This document shows, piece by piece, positions 1 through 10,048 of a stretch of 64,000 nt of DNA (its first letter is position 1; the number at the start of each line of letters is the position of its first letter). Origin of the DNA: Lasioglossum baleicum (Eukaryota; Arthropoda; Insecta; Hymenoptera; Halictidae); NCBI RefSeq assembly GCF_051020765.1, contig NC_134930.1, positions 10,602,001 through 10,666,000 of the forward strand. The letters run 5' to 3'. The notes beneath the pieces were generated by a model, which searched no databases, was not told where the DNA came from, and saw nothing but the letters and a program-made list of their open reading frames with translations. Position numbers and translations under genes: made by a program.

Positions 1-472
1 TCAGTATTTTTCCTTGTTGTTACATGATATTGTAAACAAATATAAATAATCATTCGATCAGACAGCATCGTCTACCGTTCGTGGCAGAAACAGCGCGCCC
101 CTTAATCATTTCCCACGACGTTCCCTCTTTCAGTTTTTCTTTGATCGTTTATTTACCAAACGAGAGCATTCTTCGTTAAAATATACAGTTACAGATACAT
201 AATTACATATAATAGAAAAAAAAGACAGACTCTGTATAGACGTTTTTTTTTTTTTAAACTTTCAAATGACACGCCTGCGCATCATATAGCTTGGTTCTAC
301 ACTCATCTCTGTGCACGTGTATATGTACGCTACTGTGCAAAAGAAAGAAGCACCCAGTAGAATTATAAGATGTAATGACAAACAATATCTTTATGTAGAA
401 ATTGTATTGTACAATAATTGATTTATTGCATTGAAAGTATTGGATAATCCGCAATAACACATATAGTGACTC
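1..472. other. Intergenic, nothing recognised
   Basis: AT-rich sequence with short homopolymer runs (for example T-runs near 243-255). No ORF here resembles a protein family, and no terminal repeat pair is visible before the mariner-type element that begins at about 473. Confidence 0.6.
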
Positions 473-1098
473 CCACTAATATTCGGACACTCTTAAAAAC
501 ACCATAACTTTTTTAATATTGGAATATACGACTTGAAATTTTTGGAGAAGTTAGAACAATTGGTTTGCTACACAACGTGACAAAAATTTTTGAAAAAAAC
601 TGCAAGTTACCGGAATTGCAGAGACAATACTAAAAGTTGTGTTTTTCAACTTTTTTATGTGGGCTTATTATGGAAAATTTAGAACACACGTTTCGTGGAT
701 ATGTATCAATTAAACATATTCTGAAAATTTCATCAAAACCGGTCGATGTTGCAATGAGCTACAAACATTTAAAGATGGGAAAAATTGCAGTTTTTCATGA
801 TTTTCGACCTCCAATTGCAGTAATTCTAAGGATTCTTACTTCTTTCAATGCCTGTCGTCTATAAAACTTTCACAGTGCATATAATTGACACAGATCTACA
901 AAACGTATTTTTTAAAATTTCAATATAGGCCCGCATAAAAAAGTTGTAAAATGTAACTTTCAGTATTTTCTCTAAAATTCCGACCAAATGCAATTTTTGA
1001 AAAAATTTCTTTTCACATCATGTAGTAAACTAATTGTTCTAGCTTCCAAAAAAAGTTCAAATCGCATAGTCCAATATCAAAAAAGTTATAGTGTTCTT
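473..1098. mobile_element. Palindromic Tc1/mariner-type MITE, right end truncated
   Basis: The left end reads TAGTGACTCCCACTAATATT, one base different from the intact terminus at 23142. The interior folds back on itself: the stretch after the left end (cataacttttttaatattgg) reappears inverted near 1072-1090. The right arm stops before the terminal CCCACTAATATT segment, so the copy is truncated. There is no coding capacity. It belongs to the same family as 23142-23833, which keeps both ends and a TA target duplication. Confidence 0.75.
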
Positions 1099-1646
1099 AT
1101 TTGCTCTTTCACGCTTTTCTATTAAATATAGCCGAGTGCTTCTTTCTTTTGCACAGCAGTGTGTATATTTATATTATATATACAATTGCCTAAATACAAT
1201 TTACGTATTTAGAATCGGTATCCTCTATCTACGCTTCACTCGTCGGTCTACATCGCTAGCTAGAAATTCACCAATCGGTTTACTTTCATCCAGGATTTCC
1301 TAGAACCGAGCGCAATTCACGGCACTGAACTCGACGGTCGTTGACGGTCGTTGACGACCGCTGCACACACAGTTGGGAGTACATAGTGGTGGAGAAGAAA
1401 AATAAAGTAATGTAATATACAACGGCACGTACGTAGGTACTTATTTCCAAGTATCACAATAATCAAAGTATCATACATTGACAGTGTGTATGAGTGTCTC
1501 CCTGTGTGCATGTGTATGTATAATCTGTATAATGGATGTATATGTTATATGAGATGTGTACCGTGTATTGTCCACGATCATGCTGTCCAGGCTTTGCACG
1601 CGGCAGAATTCGGATTCTCGAGGAAACTAAAACATGTACACATATA

Positions 1647-2204
1647 CAGTGGGTGCAGAAAGGGTTCGTACAACTTTTAAAAACGAATAGCTTTTTCAAA
1701 ATTGGATCCTTCAGCTTCAGTTTTTTTTGAGACGTTAGAATGATTAATTTATTAGCTAAAAAGGAAAAAGAGTTCACTTCAAGGTCATGTTGTTAATATC
1801 TCTGAATGCGTTTTCATGTCAACTAGAATGTGTGCACGGAAAGAATAAATAAAGCAGATATTTAGGAGGCTACCCTGTATACATGTACAAAGTTTCATTG
1901 AAATCGGTTGACGTATAAAAAAGTTGTGGCCATTGTAAAATCTAAAAATCTTTGAATTAGTGTTTGCTATTCATTTAAATTGTAGATTCTTACATTTTCT
2001 GCTATTTTCAATGAATTATATTTCATAACAAGCTTGATCGATTGTCGATGAAACTTCGTACATTGTTAGACCTACCAAAGGCACCTTCTAAATGTTCATT
2101 AAAATTCTTCTAAAGTCTCGAAAGAACTCGAGCTGTTGGGTTCACAATTTTGGAAAAGTTATTCGCGCTTTTGAAAGGTGTACGAGTACCTCGTACACCC
2201 ACTG
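1647..2204. mobile_element. Palindromic MITE, TIR CAGTGGGTG, TA target site
   Basis: The element begins CAGTGGGTGCAGAAAGG and ends in the inverted sequence TCGTACACCCACTG. TA flanks both sides (1645-1646 and 2205-2206), the signature of Tc1/mariner transposition. The interior shares the foldback organisation of the other mariner-type palindromes here, and its termini match the copy at 52240. It encodes no transposase. Confidence 0.85.
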
Positions 2205-2330
2205 TACTTTGTCTTTTACTACAGAGCATTCCCTCTCGTAGCATCGCGTCTTTGTCCATCTGTCTTGTCTTCTCCCTGCCTATCAAGATTAACGCAACGA
2301 TGAAACACTCGCGGCGATATTTCTAATGAC

Positions 2331-2537
2331 TAGACTCCGGATGTTTATGCGAAATAAAAAGTTCGTGCATCAATTGCAAGACGCAGGAGCTAAATATAAA
2401 TTGATATTCTTCATTAATAATTTTCAAATGTGGTGAAAAGAATATATATTAATACTCGTAAAGTCTTTCAATATTTTCACTGTTTTGAATTGCACTCGCT
2501 CACATTTTCGTTAGAAATGCATAAAATCCGGAGTCTA
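2331..2537. mobile_element. hAT-type MITE with 8-bp target duplication
   Basis: Inverted ends TAGACTCCGGAT and ATCCGGAGTCTA are flanked by the direct repeat CTAATGAC at 2323-2330 and 2538-2545. An 8-bp duplication is the hallmark of hAT transposition. Length is 207 bp with no coding capacity. Same family as the copies at 24100, 30670 and 44311. Confidence 0.9.
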
Positions 2538-2545
2538 CTAATGAC

Positions 2546-3674
2546 GATTCATGATATAAATAAATAAGTAGAGGAAGGGGGTTAAAGTAATGCACGGGCG
2601 TCGTTTCCCTGTTCGCCGTTGCGTAAAAACAGTGTCGTCGGAGAACGGTAAATGCACGACGCGGAAAACAGATTCCCTTCGAACGAGCTCAAGCACCTTG
2701 TCTCCTTCCGTGAAACTAAATCGACCCGAGGGAAAAGGAGATAATTCGATAGGAGATACACCACGTATCTACATACATACGTTACACCACACGCACAAAC
2801 ATTTCTCAATTCGTTATCTCACGCACACGTTTCTACCTCCCCTTCCCTTCCAAAGAATATGCAACTATGGCTAAAAACAAACAAACAGCTCTACACACAC
2901 ACACTAAAGCCTTGATCTAAGAAAAAACCTCTGCTGTTTCTTACATCCTGTGGTTCTAAGAAGTCGAGCTTCTTGGTCCCTCGAGGGATATGCCCCGCGG
3001 TGGAGGGGATATTCGTTGTTCATAGATGCTACGGTTTCCATTTTCTCAGATCAAGGCTTTACTGCGTATTAATACGTAGACAGTATCCTGCTCCGAGACA
3101 CAATGTTCTCTCCGTAGCGTTGCGCGTTGACTATACCGTCATATCGTTGTCCGAACGGCGCTCCGATTGACCAAGAAACGAATACAAAATTGATTTTCTT
3201 CCATTTTCATGAAACATTTTAGAGTAGGCGTGGTATCGCAAACCATTTTTGCACACGTGGATGAAGACGAACTACAGTGGCGTTCCTTGGTCGTCTTTCT
3301 TGCAAAGTCAGTATGATATCAGATGATTGCATAACTTCGTGTCCGATTCTTTTCTAATTGTAGAAAAGAATGGTGACTATAAAATTGATTAACAAAGCTG
3401 TATTCTTCGAAATTTAACCATTGAATTTTATTTTCAAATCGGGCACGAACTTACGCAATCATCTAATAGTTAATCGCTTTCTGTTCCTACCGATTCTTCC
3501 TCCACTTCCAAGCCGATTCGGAGCAAAGCGAGCTCGAGAAAGACTACTAACAATAAGCATCGACGAGCATCCAGCTCCATGTCTCGAGAGATGCGCGACG
3601 TTGCGGAGGAAAAACTGTAGTATCGATGATCTGCTCCTCGCAGTAAACAACAATATACGCGTATACTTATACTT
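2546..3674. other. Intergenic, nothing recognised
   Basis: Moderately GC-rich in places. ORFs at 2590-2874 and 2973-3170 have no recognisable content and no matching splice context. No terminal repeats were identified. Confidence 0.5.
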
Positions 3675-3935
3675 CCCAGCTAGCACCGTACATTCATTGG
3701 ACGTCCGTTTATGTCCAGTTTACGTCCATACGTCCGACGTCCGTTACGGATGTCCCTCGGACGTCCAAAGGACCAAAATTTCGGATGTCCCAGGGACGAT
3801 CATTATTTTTTGTCCCAGGGACGTCCATGGGACCTATAGTTCCGATGTCCCAGGGACGCTCATTTTTTTCGTCCCAGGGACGTCCGTGGGACCAAAATTT
3901 CGGACGTTCCAAGTACATCTATTTTTTAAGTCTTA
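3675..3935. repeat. Left subterminal GGACGTCC-motif array
   Basis: At least eight variants of GGACGTCC/GGATGTCC, many preceded or followed by GGGAC, are packed into 260 bp. Part of it is a ~64-bp tandem duplication: the block around 3781-3840 is echoed at 3842-3900. Such arrays usually serve as binding sites for a transposase or an element-encoded DNA-binding protein. A long ORF across it (3421-4056) only translates the repeats and is not a gene. Confidence 0.8.
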
Positions 3936-4076
3936 TAGGCGTGCTCAGGCGGACTTCGGTATCAGAATGCTCACTTCTCATGCATGCAAAAATATATATG
4001 TACACATACATAGAATTTTAAAATTTTATATAAAACTATATGTATATAGAATTTAAAATTTTTTATAATTTTTTAA

Positions 4077-4112
4077 CTTCCCGATTCATAGGGAAGTTAT
4101 TGTAATTTTTTT
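4077..4112. repeat. Short hairpin repeat AACTTCCC...GGGAAGTT
   Basis: AACTTCCC and GGGAAGTT are separated by a short loop and followed by ATTGTAAT. The same hairpin with the same ATTGTAAT tail occurs inverted at about 32900-32932, where the loop differs by a few bases. Two copies in one window point to the end of a dispersed element whose class I cannot assign. Confidence 0.6.
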
Positions 4113-4926
4113 ACTGATTTGTGTTACATTTATACTTATTCTTTTCATAAATCAAACATCCGTTGTCTAGTAGTAGTAATAGAAATAATGGTAATAACAA
4201 TAATGTTAGTAAAAATATCAAAATAAAAGCATCACTATATAGAGGGATTTGGACTTTGGTCTTTCGGGTGGAAACGTGATTCTTTACCACCATGCAACAC
4301 CGGCTCCTACCAGAAAATTTTGTCAATAGTTATTATATATAAATATACTTTTCATGTAGAATTATTCTATACATATAGAATTTCAGTGAAGATTTGATCT
4401 AAGCAAGACAGAGCTGTGCCATGTACACTATATTATAAACTTTAAAAAAATATTAGAAAGGAGTTATTTTGATTTGGAGTGTGTCACATTCATTATGACT
4501 GACAGAAAGGTCAACTTTTTCTAAGAGGTATATTCTTTGTTATTTAGATTTTATGAATTTTTCTAAGTACAAAAATTAATATGTTTTAATGTTAGAAAAT
4601 TGTAGGATGTTAATAAGATTAAATATGTTAACGAAAAGGTCATTAAATAATTACTACGTATAATTTTCATAAAATATAATATACACGACATTTACAGGAT
4701 GTTAAATCAAAGAAGCAAGCGATGATCGGTAAGAAAAGAGACGGTTGATAAAACAAGCGACGATCGAATGCGGGAGAAGAACGCGCCGTTGCTGCATGAC
4801 GAAAACAGTCTTGTGCGAGAGCTGCGAAAACGTGCTTGAAAAATCCAGTGAAATCAGTGAAATCAGTGAAATCAGTAATACGTACTATTGAGTTTTCTTC
4901 ATACTTAGACAAGTTACGCACATAAT

Positions 4927-5395
4927 TGATCACATGTACTTTAAATTAGAATATCTTTTTTATGACTGGATCAAACGACTTCAATTTTTCAGTAAGGCTA
5001 TTATATGCATTCTGAAAATTTCATTGAAATTAGTTTGCTAATTATAAACCATCAAAAGTAGTAAAAATAGCACTCACAGACCGAAACTCATCAAAAATTG
5101 CAATCTTTACCGCTTTTGCTCGTTCATAATTCGTGAACCAGTCAACCAATTTCAATAAAATTTTCAGAATTTATATAATTTATACGAGTTTACAAAACAC
5201 ATCTTTTAAATTTTCGTTATTGGCCCAGCTGAAAAAGTTGTAAAAATAAATTTTTACTATGGTGTGTCACAATCCCGATGAAATGTATTTTTTCAACATA
5301 TTTAAGACTAAACTAATCCTTCTAGCATTACAGAGAAATTGAAGTCGTTTGTTCCATTCATAAAAAGTTATTCTGATTTAAAGTGTGTGTGATGA
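4927..5395. mobile_element. Palindromic mariner-like MITE
   Basis: Left arm (atcacatgtactttaaatta onward) and right arm (ending near ttaaagtgtgtgtgatgaac) are inverted, diverged copies sharing ATCAAACGACTTC and its complement. The interior shows the foldback core found in the other palindromes here (ctgaaaatttcat and its inverse). The termini are too eroded to read a clean target duplication. It lies just upstream of the first coding exon of the DUF4806 gene. Confidence 0.6.
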
Positions 5396-5469
5396 ACCCC
5401 GCGGCATAAAGTGCAAACATATTTCCTTATACATTAATATAATATAAATTTTGCAGAACCTGCGAAAAA

Positions 5470-7059
5470 ATGAAATCGTGGACGATTGTCAAATTTGTAC
5501 AAGATGGTACGGTGGAGGCAGTGCCTTCTTTGTGGATAATAGGAGATTATTGCCATTGGCCCTTGTTATCCATGAGCCGAATGATGAAGGCCATCAAAGC
5601 ATGCGAGGGCGTGAACACATGTTGGCCAAAACATGCCATTAAACATTTTAGGAATGGCACGTTTGGTGAGTTAAAGATTTTATAATATGATGAAACTAAA
5701 ATAATTACATATGTATAATTTAAAAATGCTTCTAGATGATTATGCAAAAGCAAGGGCCAAGGCGAAAGTAGCCGAGGAAACTTCTGACCTACAATCAGAA
5801 GTTGAACTTGGTCCAAAAAGGAAACGCAAAATAGTACAAACGGTGAGTGATGCCGATGAGGAGTCAGAATCGATGATGCCTAGGCCTCCGGTGCTAAAAC
5901 ATCGCAATGAGCTTGGTACGTAAATAAAAGATTTAATGCTAATTGCTTAACTTCTTTCCATAAATAATCATTAGAGCAGTGTATTAACCATGATTATTGT
6001 TTTCAGGTACATGCAGCAGGATAATGGACCAACTAGATGAATGCGTCCAGGAGGTTTCTACAAATTCTACAATTATTGGTAAGTTAATGAAACTACAGTG
6101 ACTCGGATTAATATTAGAACGCTTTAAAAAAGACGATAACTTTTTTATTATCGTACTATACAATTTGAACTTTTTTGGGCAATTAATTTTTCTAGAGCAA
6201 TTAATTTATTACAGGACGTGAAACAAAATTTTCAGACATTACAAATTGATCATAATTGTAGAAAAAATAATAAAAATTGCATTTTATAACATTTTTGTGT
6301 GGGCCTATATTGAAAATTTAAAAGATACGTTCAAATCATATAGTAAAATATTACAAAAATTAGCGTCTTTTTTAGAGCGTCCGAATATTAATTCGTTTCA
6401 CTGTATCTAAACGAATTTAAATATGAAAGTACGTATTAGCGTAAACACGTACCTAAAAATCTATATTTTCAGGAGACGGGCAAACCCATCGTTATCTTAA
6501 AACGATAATTGAACAGCAGCATCTCTTACGATGCCTGCTGACTGATGTTTCAACTGACGTGCAGCAGATCAAGAGGATTCTTGAAAAGAATCCTCAACAG
6601 ATGAACAAAATTCATCAGTTTTTCTGCATATTCCGTGTCCCGTCAACTCGCAAGAGGAATTCGACGAACTGGATGCATTTTTGCGAGCTGGGGAGAATGC
6701 AAAAAATGTGGTAATTAAATAGAACCTTCACCATAGCAGCTTCTCACCAAAAGTTCTCACTCGACTGTAAATAAATTATTAATTTGCAGGCCCTCGAGTT
6801 AGCGAATATTGGTGGAGCCAATTGTGCCAGTTTTATAAAGCGCACATTAGGATCCCTTATGACCGATAAATTGGCAATGCAATTTAGCTGGCTTGGGAAG
6901 AAAGGCAAGAGAAGATTTGATGCTACAAAATTAGCCACAGTAATAATTGGTAATTATTAACGTGCATTTTGTTATTTTTGATATTTAGTTGTATACAATA
7001 TATATTATTGAATTAAAATTTTAATTTTAGATGCCTTCCCGAAGAAACGCTGCGTCTAA
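5470..7059 (+). pseudogene. DUF4806-domain protein gene, six coding exons, one frameshift
   Basis: Exons 5470-5665, 5736-5915, 6007-6078, 6473-6710, 6790-6949 and 7031-7059 are bounded by GT/AG sites with closing phases. The N-terminus (MKSWTIVKFVQDGTVEAVPS, then a conserved NTCWP) and the middle AEETSDLQSE are typical of DUF4806 proteins known in many copies in insect genomes. Exons 4-5 hold the DUF4806 domain, ending LAMQFSWLGKKGKRRF. The function of the domain is unknown. Exon 4 is 238 nt where frame continuity needs 239. The break maps to the T-run at 6619-6623: upstream and downstream halves are both clearly coding but in different frames. This is either a real inactivating deletion or a homopolymer error in the assembly. 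ATG 5470 follows an AG acceptor at ~5456, so a noncoding first exon probably lies upstream. AATAAA-like signals occur near 7181. Confidence 0.8.
6096..6403. mobile_element. Short mariner-type MITE in DUF4806 intron 3
   Basis: It starts CAGTGACTCGGATTAATATT and ends in an inverted counterpart finishing TTTCACTG, with TA on both sides (6094-6095 and 6404-6405). It is an internally deleted relative of the 692-bp palindrome at 23142. The insertion does not disturb either splice site of the intron (6079-6472). Confidence 0.8.
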
Positions 7060-7319
7060 TGGCTCAAACTCCAGCTTTCTACGTTCAGCTTTCACGTTTC
7101 TTTCTACGTTTCTACGTTATATAGAGAGATTTAGTTATAAATATATATATTTATAGTTATAAAATTTTTATATGTCTAAATAAATATATATTTGTATTAT
7201 ACGTATATGAGATTGTATTGTACTATGTGCTTATAATAATAAATGTGAAATTTTGTTTCACTTTTTAACCTTATACATACATATAGAATATTGTTTAGTA
7301 GTTTTTAATATATGCAGAA

Positions 7320-7633
7320 ACCATATCCTATATAAACGTCCTATAAATGTCCTGTTAACGTTCAAATAACATCCTTATGTGCCAGATACGTACCAGGGAC
7401 GTCCGAATAACGTCCGTATGTTCCAGATAATTCCCACGTATGTCCGAGGGAGGTCCCAGATAGGTCCGAACTGTACGTCCTACGTACGTCCCACTTTCTA
7501 AATGGGACCTCTGTCGGACTTTCCTGGAACGTATCTGGGACATATCTCGGACATACGGACATAAATCGGACGTCCATGGGACATGCAGAGGACGTACTTT
7601 GGACATCCGTCGGACATCCGGGTGCTAGCTGGG
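7320..7633. repeat. Right subterminal GGACGTCC-motif array
   Basis: This is the mirror of 3675-3935: read on the minus strand it begins CCCAGCTAGCACC and continues with many GGATGTCC, GGACGTCC and GTCCGA motifs. The two ends share motif content and the 13-bp terminus but not an alignable order, so the array turns over by local duplication. Confidence 0.75.
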
Positions 7634-7674
7634 TTGGTGGATAAGATATGGAATACGCAACGTTAGCCGTTCAA

Positions 7675-7902
7675 CCCTTTGCACTCGGAGCTATTTCAAC
7701 TCGAGAATGAAACATTTCTTCCGATCTAGAATAATTCCATTCTATACGCTCTCGTCATTTTATGGATATAAAATTGATATAATACCTCTTACAATACTTA
7801 AATGTTTAGTAATTAATTAGATACGAACATATATAGTAACGTAAACAATATTTTGAAGAATGGTACAACTATTTTTAGTGGTGACTCTGAGAGTGCAAAG
7901 GG
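7675..7902. mobile_element. piggyBac-like MITE, TIR CCCTTTGCACTC
   Basis: Ends CCCTTTGCACTCGG and GAGAGTGCAAAGGG are inverted. The right flank is TTAA (7903-7906); the left flank is TTCAA, one change from TTAA. TTAA target plus a CCCTTTGCACTC terminus is the pattern of piggyBac non-autonomous elements. It is 228 bp and noncoding. A truncated second copy lies at 14189-14401. Confidence 0.8.
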
Positions 7903-7906
7903 TTAA

Positions 7907-9350
7907 GCCACTTCACCGAAATTTCAACCTGCCAGGCGAATCGATGACAATCAAATTCGCGAACTGTAGGATAGCGCAAGACGAGTCGGATGTAATTGTT
8001 GTCAGCGGGTCAAGGACGTCGAGTTGCATATAGAAATGAATAATACTAAATATCAAATGATGTACTATTTTTTGCTATTCTTTCAGCCGTTTACTTTTTT
8101 TTTTATAAACATTTTGCACCGCTGTCGTTTTTATCACGCATTGTTGAGAGTTCTTCCTAGGCACGGACAAGGTTCAGCACCGTACTAAGCCCGTAATCGC
8201 CGTGTAATCTATTTTAAAAAAATATATATATGTATATATGTACATCTAAGCGCATAATAATGGTCTAGAGACTTTCGTCGATCGTTGGAGGAAGCCGCGA
8301 GCAATTTCCGTCTCTCGAAATCACGCTATATCTTGTCCACCAACTGTACATACACGCTAAAACAAAGTTTCTATCACTAGTTCAACGAGCATCCCAATAT
8401 TCAAAGCAGCCGTTTCAAACGATTACGCGTGCGACGATCATTAGCACCGAGCGAGCCGTTTCTATCCTTTCGTAAAATAATATCATTCGTCGTTCGGCAA
8501 ATATTAAGCGTTCCGACGGGCCTACTGTAGCGTTACTTTCCATCGAGTCCGAGTCAACAGATCTCTTTCGTCTTCGATTTTAACTAAAATCGTTTAATAC
8601 TTTAGCTACAGCCTGAAACCCGAAGTCCGAATTTAGCCGACTCTTTTATCAAAACCATGCCCGATCCAGGCTAATTCGCAAAATTATTCGCTCGCACGCC
8701 GACCCAAAGAAACAACAACCCGGATACTGCTTTGCATGTTCATTTCGCGCAGCGGATTTTCCGCGAACGATCGATACACTTTCCACGATAAAACACGAGG
8801 GAACTGCGAAGCATACATACGCGCGAGTAATCCTTGGAAAGCACCGTACGCGATGCATTTAGCAAATTCTCCACGCCCCATTTTCTTGAAATTTTGCACA
8901 TCAGTCTCCGTATGCAGTTTAAATTGGACGAGGCTGCGGCGAGGACATTAGATGTGCAAAACTTCACGAAGGTAACTGTTCGAAACTGTTACACTTCGGG
9001 CTTGAGTGAAACAGTTATGGAGGACCGAAACCGATGTCATAACTGTTTTCAAGCCTGGTTTCACCCGGAGAACTTTGGAGAGCACAAGAGAAAGGCGTCG
9101 CTCGCAGAGAAAAGCTTCTGCGAGCGAGGATGCGCGAAACTTTTCGAGTTTGTCGCTGAAATGGCACTAGTTACGACTGCATAGCCGCGATACACGTTTG
9201 CGAGAAAAGACGAAGAGTGTATCGATCGTTCGCGGTTCCGACAGTTTGTAGAACGGTCCGAGACGGCAACGCATCGTGCACGGGATCGCGATCGAGTTAA
9301 GTCCGATCGACAACAATCGAACCGTTAAGTAGAATAGCCACGCGACGGCC
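7907..9350. other. Intergenic, nothing recognised
   Basis: Mixed-composition unique-looking sequence, CpG-richer from about 8300 to 9340. ORFs here (for example 8834-9184, non-ATG start) have no family resemblance and no conserved splice context. Confidence 0.45.
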
Positions 9351-10043
9351 CACTATGGACCAAACCGACGAAATCTATGTCAAAATCAAAGAACTTTCGA
9401 TAGAAATGAGATAGAGCGATGAAATTTTTTTTTAATGAAAGCTGAAACTTTGCAGAATATGGGATAATTATGGAGATTGTGGTACGAACGTTTTTTAACC
9501 TTGAAAGAATTCGTTAAACTTGCACAATTTCAAGAAAATTGTGATTTTTCATCATTTCCCGTAGATTTTTTCACGCTGATTTCAAGTAAACATTCAAATA
9601 TTTCATTATGATTATTTTCAATGTGTTTTATATATGAGAATACAATATTCCTTCAAACTAGTCGGTTACCAATTCATCTCAACGAAAAAATGATTTCATA
9701 AGTTGTGTTCACAAAAATCGATTTCTCGCAAAATCCTGAGGTCGTAGACAAATTTCGAAACGAGATTTGAAATCAGCGTGAAAAAATCTACGAGAAATGA
9801 TGTGTCGCATGTTAAAAAAACATTTTTTCCGCGCGTGGTATTGGAAAACCACAATTTTCTTGAAATTGTGCAAGTTTAACGAATTCTTTCAAGGTTAAAA
9901 AACGTTCGTACCACAATCTCCGTAATTATCCCATATTCTGCAAAGTTTCAGCTTTAATTTAAAAAAAATTTCATCGCTCTATCTCATTTCTATCGAAAGT
10001 TCTTTGATTTTGACACAGATTTCGTCGGTTTGGCCCGACTGTG
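9351..10043. mobile_element. Palindromic Transib-like MITE with 5-bp CGGCC duplication
   Basis: The left end is CACTATGGACCAAACCGACG; the inverted right end is CACAGTCGGGCCAAACCGAC. The direct repeat CGGCC flanks both sides (9346-9350, 10044-10048). A 5-bp GC-rich duplication with a CACAGTG/CACTATG-type end fits Transib elements, whose terminus resembles the V(D)J heptamer. The ~690-bp body is a long foldback. It shares the interior blocks CTTTCGATAGAAATGAG and GAACGTTTTTTAACCTTG with the copies at 12270 and 43217. No protein is encoded. Confidence 0.8.
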
Positions 10044-10048
10044 CGGCC

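Larger units (their letters stand above)
3675..7633 (+). mobile_element. Candidate ~4 kb DNA transposon carrying a DUF4806 gene
   Basis: The unit starts CCCAGCTAGCACC (3675-3687) and ends with its exact inverse GGTGCTAGCTGGG (7621-7633). Inside each end are roughly 250-300 bp crowded with palindromic GGACGTCC, GGGACGTCC and GGATGTCCC motifs. Between the ends is one intron-containing gene, a DUF4806 protein. No transposase is recognisable. No clear target duplication was found: the flanks are atactt on the left and ttggtg on the right. The unit may be a non-autonomous element that captured a host gene, or one whose mobilising protein belongs to an unrecognised family. Two smaller elements (4927-5395, 6096-6403) have inserted into it. 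The paired ends are directly visible; that the unit moves as a whole is inference. Confidence 0.65.

Noticed and set aside
3421..4056. 211-codon ORF on the plus strand
   Set aside because: Most of it translates the GGACGTCC repeat array at the left end of the 3675-7633 unit. No family signature, and the start lies outside the unit.
8834..9184. 116-codon ORF in the 8-9 kb interval
   Set aside because: Needs a non-ATG start, overlaps several ORFs on the other strand and shows no domain or splice context.
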